Under the pieces are notes generated by a model. That model was not told the origin of the DNA and searched no databases. It worked only from the letters and a program-made list of their open reading frames with translations. Both the position numbers and the translations under genes were made by a program. Below, one piece after another: positions 28,601 to 40,600 of a stretch of DNA of 64,000 bases. The stretch comes from Pycnococcus provasolii. Its lineage: Eukaryota > Chlorophyta > Pseudoscourfieldiophyceae > Pseudoscourfieldiales > Pycnococcaceae. Numbering within the stretch: the first letter of the stretch is position 1; each line of letters begins with the position of its first letter. Location: assembly GCA_938743325.2 (NCBI GenBank), contig OW568892.1:124001-188000 (forward strand), in the 5' to 3' direction.

Positions 28601-31600
28601 GACGGAGTACAACTGCAGCGGCGTGATCGTGCCTTCGACGGTGTACGAGGCTGTGAAGCGCGGATGCACGCGCGACTGCTCGTTCTACGGCGCGGACACG
28701 CACACGTTCATGTGCGGCACGATGCCGGTGAGCGCGGATGAGCACGCGCTTGTGCTCGGCGGATGCACGCAGTACTGCCTGGGCGGTGCCGTGGAGATGT
28801 CCGGCGGCGCCTCGTCTTCCGGCGTGGGTGGCGCGCTGACGCTTCTCGGCGGCTCGAGCTCGGGCGAGTCCGAGATGAGCCGCGGCGGCCACGTGGAGCT
28901 GGCGGCTGGCACGTCCGCGCGCGGCGTGGGCGGCAGCGTGCTTGTGAGCTCCGGCTTCAGCGAGACGGGCACGAGCGGCGAGGTGATCGTACGCAGCGAT
29001 CGCTCGGGCGTATCGGGCACGAGCGGCGCGGTGCTTGTTGCGTCCGGCCAGTCATGCGCGGGCGACAGCGGGTCGCTGACGCTGATCAGCGGCGCGTCTA
29101 CGGGCGGCGCTGGCGGCGACATTCGCGTGGCGGTTGGCTCGGGCGACACGGGCGACGGCGGCTCAGTGGTTGTGAGCGCTGGCGACACGAGCGCCTCGTA
29201 CGCGAGCGGCGGCGACGTGTTCGTGAGCGCGGGCACCGGCACGGACACGACGAGCGGCTCTGGCGGCTCCGTGAGCGTGCTCGGCGGTGAGGCGCTGGGC
29301 GAGACGGAGGGCGCGGGCGGCTCTGTGAGCGTGCTTGGCGGTCAGTCCGTGGGCGGCGTGGGCGGCAGCGTATCTGTGGTGAGCGGCCGCAGCGTGACAG
29401 GCACGAGCGGATCCGTGCTCGTGCACACGCAGGACGCGGGCGTGTCGGGCACGAGCGGTCCCGTGACTGTGGAGACGGGCACGTCTTCGGCGGGCGCTTC
29501 GGGCGCGGTGCACGTGACCACGGGCGACGCGCGCGGCGGCGCCGGCGGCGACATCGCCGTGCGCGTGGGCGCGGGCGACACGGGTCCTGGCGGCGTGCTG
29601 ACGCTGTCTGCGGGCCTGACGACCGCGGCGAACGCGACGGGCGGCGCGATCGAGGTGACGGGCGGCTCTGCGACGAGCGCGCTCGGAGGCATCGGTGGCG
29701 GCGTTTCGGTGTCTGCAGGCTACGGCGCGGACACGGGCGGCGCGGTGGTAGTGTCTGGCGGCGCAGGCGCCTCGGGCGACAGCGGCGACGTGATCGTGCT
29801 CACGCCTGATGCGGGCACGAGCGGCGTGAGCGGCGCCTTGTCCCTGACGAGCGGCGCGTCGACGGCAGGCCGCAGCGGCTCAGTGTCGGTGGTGACGGGC
29901 GACGCCTCGGGCGGCGCTGCGGGCGACTTCACGGTGAGCGTCGGCGACGGCGACACCGGCGCGGGCGGTCTCGTGTCCTTGAGCGCGGGCGTGTCGACGG
30001 CGGCCTTCGAGTCGGGCGGGCTTGTGTCCGTGTCCGGCGGATCTGGCGCGTCGTCTGAGGGCGGCCGCGGCGGCGTGGTGACGCTGTCTGGCGGCTCCTC
30101 GCTCGGCGAGACGGGCTGCGTGCTGACGGAGTACAACTGCAGCGGCGTGATCGTGCCTTCGACGGTGTACGAGGCTGTGAAGCGCGGATGCACGCGCGAC
30201 TGCTCGTTCTACGGCGCGGACACGCACACGTTCATGTGCGGCACGATGCCGGTGAGCGCGGATGAGCACGCGCTTGTGCTCGGCGGATGCACGCAGTACT
30301 GCCTGGGCGGTGCCGTGGAGATGTCCGGCGGCGCCTCGTCTTCCGGCGTGGGTGGCGCGCTGACGCTTCTCGGCGGCTCGAGCTCGGGCGAGTCCGAGAT
30401 GAGCCGCGGCGGCCACGTGGAGCTGGCGGCTGGCACGTCCGCGCGCGGCGTGGGCGGCAGCGTGCTTGTGAGCTCCGGCTTCAGCGAGACGGGCACGAGC
30501 GGCGAGGTGATCGTACGCAGCGATCGCTCGGGCGTATCGGGCACGAGCGGCGCGGTGCTTGTTGCGTCCGGCCAGTCATGCGCGGGCGACAGCGGGTCGC
30601 TGACGCTGATCAGCGGCGCGTCTACGGGCGGCGCTGGCGGCGACATTCGCGTGGCGGTTGGCTCGGGCGACACGGGCGACGGCGGCTCAGTGGTTGTGAG
30701 CGCTGGCGACACGAGCGCCTCGTACGCGAGCGGCGGCGACGTGTTCGTGAGCGCGGGCACCGGCACGGACACGACGAGCGGCTCTGGCGGCTCCGTGAGC
30801 GTGCTCGGCGGTGAGGCGCTGGGCGAGACGGAGGGCGCGGGCGGCTCTGTGAGCGTGCTTGGCGGTCAGTCCGTGGGCGGCGTGGGCGGCAGCGTATCTG
30901 TGGTGAGCGGCCGCAGCGTGACAGGCACGAGCGGATCCGTGCTCGTGCACACGCAGGACGCGGGCGTGTCGGGCACGAGCGGTCCCGTGACTGTGGAGAC
31001 GGGCACGTCTTCGGCGGGCGCTTCGGGCGCGGTGCACGTGACCACGGGCGACGCGCGCGGCGGCGCCGGCGGCGACATCGCCGTGCGTGTGGGCGCGGGC
31101 GACACGGGTCCTGGCGGCGTGCTGACGCTGTCTGCGGGCCTGACGACCGCGGCGAACGCGACGGGCGGCGCGATCGAGGTGACGGGCGGCTCTGCGACGA
31201 GCGCGCTCGGAGGCATCGGTGGCGGCGTTTCGGTGTCTGCAGGCTACGGCGCGGACACGGGCGGCGCGGTGGTAGTGTCTGGCGGCGCAGGCGCCTCGGG
31301 CGACAGCGGCGACGTGATCGTGCTCACGCCTGATGCGGGCACGAGCGGCGTGAGCGGCGCCTTGTCCCTGACGAGCGGCGCGTCGACGGCAGGCCGCAGC
31401 GGCTCAGTGTCGGTGGTGACGGGCGACGCCTCGGGCGGCGCTGCGGGCGACTTCACGGTGAGCGTCGGCGACGGCGACACCGGCGCGGGCGGTCTCGTGT
31501 CCTTGAGCGCGGGCGTGTCGACGGCGGCCTTCGAGTCGGGCGGGCTTGTGTCCGTGTCCGGCGGATCTGGCGCGTCGTCTGAGGGCGGCCGCGGCGGCGT

Positions 31601-34600
31601 GGTGACGCTGTCTGGCGGCTCCTCGCTCGGCGAGACGGGCTGCGTGCTGACGGAGTACAACTGCAGCGGCGTGATCGTGCCTTCGACGGTGTACGAGGCT
31701 GTGAAGCGCGGATGCACGCGCGACTGCTCGTTTTATGGCTTATCGCCATCAGAGCTACTTTGTGGGGATTTGACAGTTTCATTTGAGATGTACAGTGCTG
31801 CAAATGGCTTGTGCAGCTCGACTTGTACTGGAGGAGATGTTGCTTTATTTGGCGGCGAATCGTTATCTGGGTTGGGAGGAAATGTGATACTTCGTGCTGG
31901 ATCAACTGAATCATTCGATGTCGATGGTCGTGGTGGTCATGTTGAGATTTCTGCTGGGCAATCGACCGGTGAGCTAGGCGGCTCAATATTTATGAGTAGC
32001 GGAGCCTCAGCTGGTTCTAGTGGTGAAGTCATTATTCGCTCTGAGAGCAGTGGAAATTCTGGTACTAGTGGACAACTGCTGATGCAATCTGGAAATTCGT
32101 GCAATGGTGATAGCGGTTCATTAACACTTGTTTCAGGGCGAGCAGAAGGAGGTTCTGGTGGTGACATTCAGCTACTCGTCGGTCGAGGTGATGCTGGTGA
32201 AGGTGGGGCTGTTGTTGTGACTGCGGGAGAAACAACAGCTGATAATGAAGCTGGTGGAAGTGTTTTCGTCAATGCAGGGTCTGGAGCATCCCAGCAAGGT
32301 GGAGCAGGTGGCTCTGTAGTGTTAAGTGCCGGAGATGCGACTGGCGACATTAGTGGTGATGGTGGCGCTACCGAGATATCTGGTGGAAATGCAATTGGAG
32401 GGAATGGTGGGGATGTTAGCATAATTGGCGGATATAGTACTGGAGCAAATGGAGGTAATGTGGTCATGCAAGCTGGCAGTTCCGGTGCTGGATTACCTGG
32501 TGATCTAATTCTTGATGCTGGTGATACAGGAGAGGTCGCTGGATCATCTAGACGTAAACTCCAAGGAACGGGTACAGAAGGCATGATTCGAATCGGTTCG
32601 AATGCAGCAAGTGCTGTCAGAATCGGAAGATCTGAAGTTAGACAGGTACAGACTGATATATTCGGAGATGTCACAATTCATGGTCAGCTCCAAACTACAA
32701 CAGACCAGTCATACAGTAATACATACGATGAGGTCTTCCGCGCATCAAATGACCAATTAACGTCTCAGGGTGAAATGCGAACGCCAGCGATTACTGGATT
32801 GGATCCAGAGGATCCAACCCCTACAGGTGTGAGTGGAGATCAAACGGGTCTCATTGTTGATGCAGGCAGTGGTGGGACTGGCGCTCTCGATATTGGACCT
32901 TCCCAGGCAGGAACGATCAATATTGGCAATGGAAATTCCCCAACTGTTCCTGTGACAATTAAGCAGGGTGAAGGAGATGATTCTGTTCGATTCCAAGCCA
33001 CACCTACTGGTGCTGTTGTGATCAATAGCCGAGATGGGACTAGCATATCAATTGGAGCTGACCCAGGACCTGGTAGCGTAATCGTTGGATCAGCAGAAAA
33101 GTCAATGTTAAAACAGACAGCTCAGGATATCGAATTAAATGCCATCGAGAAATTACGAATGAATTCGGGATCTGGAGGTATCAAAGGAATCGCAGATTTC
33201 TATGGATTTGTGCACTTCGAAGCAACCTCAAATAATGATGACGCCATCAAACTTGAGACTAAAAGCGATTATGGTGGAATCCTATTTAAGACACCATCAC
33301 ACACAAGAGGTTCGATTCAATTATCTGCAGGAGGTGGTGGAATTAAAGTGGAAACTCCAACGCAAATCAGTTTGAGCTCAGAACAATCTATATCCGCCAC
33401 GACCACATCGTTGAATACCATCTCAAAAGAGTCAACAAACATACATGCTTCAACAGATCTAAAACTGAAATCAGATCAAAAGACAACAATATCAACCGGA
33501 TCGACGCTGGACGTGTCGAGCACGGGCGCTGCGACGGTGGCGAGCGGATCGACGCTGGACGTGTCGAGCACGGGCGCTGCGACAGTGACGAGCGGATCGA
33601 CGCTCGATGTGTCGAGCACAGGCGCTGCGACAGTGACGAGCGGATCGACGCTCGGCGTGACAGTGGCGACCGACGCGACGGTATCTGCGGGCGGCGACGT
33701 GTCGATGACGAGCATGGGCAAGACGACTGTGACGTCGACCGGCTCCGACATCTCGGTGTCGGCGCCGAGCGCAGACGCGAAGGTGTCGATCGCGTCCGGC
33801 GGCTCGACGACGGTGACGAGCGGCGACGACGTCGACGTCATCGCGGAGGACGCAGTGACGATCATGTCAGGCGAGGGCGGCATGCGTCTGCAGTCGACTG
33901 GCCAGCTGGCCGCGTCGTTCTACGGCGCGGTGCAGCTGAGCAGCACGACCGGACCGATGTCCCTGAGCACGGGCGCGGGTGGCGCGTCGCTGGTGTCGCT
34001 GGGCGCGGTCCTCGTGGACGCTGACGGCTCTGGCACAGGCGGCCTCGAGGTCCGCGCCGGCGCATCGGGCGTGGACGTGGACGCGGTCGGCGACGTGTCA
34101 GTGACGAGCGATGCGTCGGTGAGCATGACGAGCGCGGCATCGACGACGGTGACGAGCGGATCGACGCTGGACGTGTCGAGCGTGGGCGCCACGACGGTGA
34201 CGAGCGGATCGACGCTGGACGTGTCGAGCACGGGCGCCGCGACGGTGGCGAGCGGATCGACGCTGGACGTGTCGAGCACGGGCGCTGCGACGGTGGCGAG
34301 CGGATCGACGCTGGACGTGTCGAGCACGGGCGCTGCGACAGTGACGAGCGGATCGACGCTCGATGTGTCGAGCACAGGCGCTGCGACAGTGACGAGCGGA
34401 TCGACGCTCGGCGTGACAGTGGCGACCGACGCGACGGTATCTGCGGGCGGCGACGTGTCGATGACGAGCACGGGCAAGACGACTGTGACGTCGACCGGCT
34501 CCGACATCTCGGTGTCGGCGCCGAGCGCAGACGCGAAGGTGTCGATCGCGTCCGGCGGCTCGACGACGGTGACGAGCGGCGACGACGTCGACGTCATCGC

Positions 34601-37600
34601 GGAGGACGCAGTGACGATCATGTCAGGCGAGGGCGGCATGCGTCTGCAGTCGACTGGCCAGCTGGCCGCGTCGTTCTACGGCGCGGTGCAGCTGAGCAGC
34701 ACGACCGGACCGATGTCCCTGAGCACGGGCGCGGGTGGCGCGTCGCTGGTGTCGCTGGGCGCGGTCCTCGTGGACGCTGACGGCTCTGGCACAGGCGGCC
34801 TCGAGGTCCGCGCCGGCGCATCGGGCGTGGACGTGGACGCGGTCGGCGACGTGTCAGTGACGAGCGATGCGTCGGTGAGCATGACGAGCGTGGCATCGAC
34901 GACGGTGACGAGCGGATCGACGCTGGACGTGTCGAGCGTGGGCGCCGCGACGGTGGCGAGCGGATCGACGCTGGACGTGTCGAGCGTGGGCGCTGCGACG
35001 GTGGCGAGCGGATCGACGCTGGACGTGTCGAGCACGGGCGCTGCGACGGTGGCGAGCGGATCGACGCTGGACGTGTCGAGCACGGGCGCTGCGACAGTGA
35101 CGAGCGGATCGACGCTCGGCGTGACAGTGGCGACCGACGCGACGGTATCTGCGGGCGGCGACGTGTCGATGACGAGCACGGGCAAGACGACTGTGACGTC
35201 GATCGGCTCCGACATCTCGGTGTCGGCGCCGAGCGCAGACGCGAAGGTGTCAATCTTGTCCGGCGGCTCGACGACGGTGACGAGCGGCGACGACGTCGAC
35301 GTCATCGCGGAGGACGCAGTGACGATCATGTCAGGCGAGGGCGGCATGCGTCTGCAGTCGACTGGCCAGCTGGCCGCGTCGTTCTACGGCGCGGTGCAGC
35401 TGAGCAGCACGACCGGACCGATGTCCCTGAGCACGGGCGCGGGTGGCGCGTCGCTGGTGTCGCTGGGCGCGGTCCTCGTGGACGCTGACGGCTCTGGCAC
35501 AGGCGGCCTCGAGGTCCGCGCCGGCGCATCGGGCGTGGACGTGGACGCGGTCGGCGACGTGTCAGTGACGAGCGATGCGTCGGTGAGCATGACGAGCGTG
35601 GCATCGACGACGGTGACGAGCGGATCGACGCTGGACGTGTCGAGCGTGGGCGCCGCGACGGTGACGAGTGGATCGACGCTGGACGTGTCGAGCGTGGGCG
35701 CTGCGACGGTGGCGAGCGGATCGACGCTGGACGTGTCGAGCACGGGCGCTGCGACAGTGACGAGCGGATCGACGCTCGACGTGTCGAGCACAGGCGCTGC
35801 GACAGTGACGAGCGGATCGACGCTCGGCGTGACAGTGGCGACCGACGCGACGGTATCTGCGGGCGGCGACGTGTCGATGACGAGCACGGGCAAGACGACT
35901 GTGACGTCGACCGGCTCCGACATCTCGGTGTCGGCGCCGAGCGCAGACGCGAAGGTGTCAATCTTGTCCGGCGGCTCGACGACGGTGACGAGCGGCGACG
36001 ACGTCGACGTCATCGCGGAGGACGCAGTGACGATCATGTCAGGCGAGGGCGGCATGCGTCTGCAGTCGACTGGCCAGCTGGCCGCGTCGTTCTACGGCGC
36101 GGTGCAGCTGAGCAGCACGACCGGACCGATGTCCCTGAGCACGGGCGCGGGCGGCGCGTCGCTGGTGTCGCTGGGCGCGGTCCTCGTGGACGCTGACGGC
36201 TCTGGCACAGGCGGCCTCGAGGTCCGCGCCGGCGCATCGGGCGTGGACGTGGACGCGGTCGGCGACGTGTCAGTGACGAGCGATGCGTCGGTGAGCATGA
36301 CGAGCGTGGCATCGACGACGGTGACGAGCGGATCGACGATGGACGTGTCGAGCGTGGGCGCCGCGACGGTTACGAGTGGATCGACGCTGGACGTGTCGAG
36401 CGTGGGCGCTGCGACGGTGGCGAGCGGATCGACGCTCGACGTGTCGAGCACAGCGGCTGCGACAGTGACGAGCGGATCGACGCTCGGCGTGACAGTGGCG
36501 ACCGACGCGACGGTATCTGCGGGCGGCGACGTGTCGATGACGAGCACGGGCAAGACGACTGTGACGTCGACCGGCTCCAACATCTCGGTGTCGGCGCCGA
36601 GCGCAGACGCGAAGGTGTCAATCTTGTCCGGCGGCTCGACGACGGTGACGAGCGGCGACGACGTCGACGTCATCGCGGAGGACGCAGTGACGATCATGTC
36701 AGGCGAGGGCGGCATGCGTCTGCAGTCGACTGGCCAGCTGGCCGCGTCGTTCTACGGCGCGGTGCAGCTGAGCAGCACGACCGGACCGATGTCCCTGAGC
36801 ACGGGCGCGGGTGGCGCGTCGCTGGTGTCGCTGGGCGCGGTCCTCGTGGACGCTGACGGCTCTGGCACAGGCGGCCTCGAGGTCCGCGCCGGCGCATCGG
36901 GCGTGGACGTGGACGCGGTCGGCGACGTGTCAGTGACGAGCGATGCGTCGGTGAGCATGACGAGCGTGGCATCGACGACGGTGACGAGCGGATCGACGCT
37001 GGACGTGTCGAGCGTGGGCGCCGCGACGGTGACGAGTGGATCGACGCTGGACGTGTCGAGCGTGGGCGCTGCGACGGTGGCGAGCGGATCGACGCTCGAC
37101 GTGTCGAGCACGGGCGCTGCGACAGTGACGAGCGGATCGACGCTCGATGTGTCGAGCACAGGCGCTGCGACAGTGACGAGCGGATCGACGCTCGGCGTGA
37201 CAGTGGCGACCGACGCGACGGTATCTGCGGGCGGCGACGTGTCGATGACGAGCACGGGCAAGACGACTGTGACGTCGACCGGCTCCGACATCTCGGTGTC
37301 GGCGCCGAGCGCAGACGCGAAGGTGTCGATCGCGTCCGGCGGCTCGACGACGGTGACGAGCGGCGACGACGTCGACGTCATCGCGGAGGACGCAGTGACG
37401 ATCATGTCAGGCGAGGGCGGCATGCGTCTGCAGTCGACTGGCCAGCTGGCCGCGTCGTTCTACGGCGCGGTGCAGCTGAGCAGCACGACCGGACCGATGT
37501 CCCTGAGCACGGGCGCGGGTGGCGCATCGCTGGTGTCGCTGGGCGCGGTCCTCGTGGACGCTGACGGCTCTGGCACAGGCGGCCTCGAGGTCCGCGCCGG

Positions 37601-40600
37601 CGCATCGGGCGTGGACGTGGACGCGGTCGGCGACGTGTCAGTGACGAGCGATGCGTCGGTAAGCATGACGAGCGTGGCATCGACGACGGTGACGAGCGGA
37701 TCGACGCTGGACGTGTCGAGCGTGGGCGCCGCGACGGTGACGAGTGGATCGACGCTGGACGTGTCGAGCGTGGGCGCTGCGACGGTGGCGAGCGGATCGA
37801 CGCTGGACGTGTCGAGCACGGGCGCTGCGACAGTGACGAGCGGATCGACGCTCGATGTGTCGAGCACAGGCGCTGCGACGGTGACGAGCGGATCGACGCT
37901 CGGCGTGACAGTGGCGACCGACGCGACGGTATCTGCGGGCGGCGACGTGTCGATGACGAGCACGGGCAAGACGACTGTGACGTCGACCGGCTCCGACATC
38001 TCGGTGTCGGCGCCGAGCGCAGACGCGAAGGTGTCGATCGCGTCCGGCGGCTCGACGACGGTGACGAGCGGCGACGACGTCGACGTCATCGCGGAGGACG
38101 CAGTGACGATCATGTCAGGCGAGGGCGGCATGCGTCTGCAGTCGACTGGCCAGCTGGCCGCGTCGTTCTACGGCGCGGTGCAGCTGAGCAGCACGACCGG
38201 ACCGATGTCCCTGAGCACGGGCGCGGGTGGCGCGTCGCTGGTGTCGCTGGGCGCGGTCCTCGTGGACGCTGACGGCTCTGGCACAGGCGGCCTCGAGGTC
38301 CGCGCCGGCGCATCGGGCGTGGACGTGGACGCGGTCGGCGACGTGTCAGTGACGAGCGATGCGTCGGTGAGCATGACGAGCGTGGCATCGACGACGGTGA
38401 CGAGCGGATCGACGCTGGACGTGTCGAGCGTGGGCGCCGCGACGGTGGCGAGCGGATCGACGCTGGACGTGTCGAGCACGGGCGCCGCGACGGTGGCGAG
38501 CGGATCGACGCTGGATGTGTCGAGCACGGGCGCTGCGACAGTGACGAGCGGATCGACGCTCGATGTGTCGAGCACAGCGGCTGCGACAGTGACGAGCGGA
38601 TCGACGCTCGGCGTGACAGTGGCGACCGACGCGACGGTATCTGCGGGCGGCGACGTGTCGATGACGAGCACGGGCAAGACGACTGTGACGTCGACCGGCT
38701 CCGACATCTCGGTGTCGGCGCCGAGCGCAGACGCGAAGGTGTCGATCGCGTCCGGCGGCTCGACGACGGTGACGAGCGGCGACGACGTCGACGTCATCGC
38801 GGAGGACGCAGTGACGATCATGTCAGGCGAGGGCGGCATGCGTCTGCAGTCGACTGGCCAGCTGGCCGCGTCGTTCTACGGCGCGGTGCAGCTGAGCAGC
38901 ACGACCGGACCGATGTCCCTGAGCACGGGCGCGGGTGGCGCGTCGCTGGTGTCGCTGGGCGCGGTCCTCGTGGACGCTGACGGCTCTGGCACAGGCGGCC
39001 TCGAGGTCCGCGCCGGCGCATCGGGCGTGGACGTGGACGCGGTCGGCGACGTGTCAGTGACGAGCGATGCGTCGGTGAGCATGACGAGCGTGGCATCGAC
39101 GACGGTGACGAGCGGATCGACGCTGGACGTGTCGAGCGTGGGCGCCGCGACGGTGGCGAGCGGATCGACGCTGGACGTGTCGAGCACGGGCGCCGCGACG
39201 GTGGCGAGCGGATCGACGCTGGATGTGTCGAGCACGGGCGCTGCGACAGTGACGAGCGGATCGACGCTCGATGTGTCGAGCACAGCGGCTGCGACAGTGA
39301 CGAGCGGATCGACGCTCGGCGTGACAGTGGCGACCGACGCGACGGTATCTGCGGGCGGCGACGTGTCGATGACGAGCACGGGCAAGACGACTGTGACGTC
39401 GACCGGCTCCGACATCTCGGTGTCGGCGCCGAGCGCAGACGCGAAGGTGTCGATCGCGTCCGGCGGCTCGACGACGGTGACGAGCGGCGACGACGTCGAC
39501 GTCATCGCGGAGGACGCAGTGACGATCATGTCAGGCGAGGGCGGCATGCGTCTGCAGTCGACTGGCCAGCTGGCCGCGTCGTTCTACGGCGCGGTGCAGC
39601 TGAGCAGCACGACCGGACCGATGTCCCTGAGCACGGGCGCGGGTGGCGCGTCGCTGGTGTCGCTGGGCGCGGTCCTCGTGGACGCTGACGGCTCTGGCAC
39701 AGGCGGCCTCGAGGTCCGCGCCGGCGCATCGGGCGTGGACGTGGACGCGGTCGGCGACGTGTCAGTGACGAGCGATGCGTCGGTGAGCATGACGAGCGTG
39801 GCATCGACGACGGTGACGAGCGGATCGACGCTGGACGTGTCGAGCGTGGGCGCCGCGACGGTGACGAGTGGATCGACGCTGGACGTGTCGAGCGTGGGCG
39901 CTGCGACGGTGGCGAGCGGATCGACGCTCGACGTGTCGAGCACGGGCGCTGCGACAGTGACGAGCGGATCGACGCTCGACGTGTCGAGCACGGGCGCTGC
40001 GACAGTGACGAGCGGATCGACGCTCGATGTGACAGTGGCGACCGACGCGACGGTATCTGCGGGCGGCGACGTTTCGATGACGAGCACGGGCAAGACGACT
40101 GTGACGTCGACTGGTTCTGATATCTCGGTGTCGGCGCCGAGCGCAGACGCGAAGGTGTCGATCGCGTCCGGCGGCTCGACGACGGTGACGAGCGGCGACG
40201 ACGTCGACGTCATCGCGGAGGACGCAGTGACGATCACGTCAGGCGAGGGCGGCATGCGTCTGCAGTCGACTGGCCAGCTGGCCGCGTCGTTCTACGGCGC
40301 GGTGCAGCTGAGCAGCACGACCGGACCGATGTCCCTGAGCACGGGCGCGGGTGGCGCGTCGCTGGTGTCGCTGGGCGCGGTCCTCGTGGACGCTGACGGC
40401 TCTGGCACAGGCGGCCTCGAGGTCCGCGCCGGCGCATCGGGCGTGGACGTGGACGCGGTCGGCGACGTGTCAGTGACGAGCGATGCGTCGGTGAGCATGA
40501 CGAGCGCGGCATCGACGACGGTGACGAGCGGATCGACGCTGGACGTGTCGAGCGTGGGCGCCGCGACGGTGACGAGCGGATCGACGCTGGACGTGTCGAG

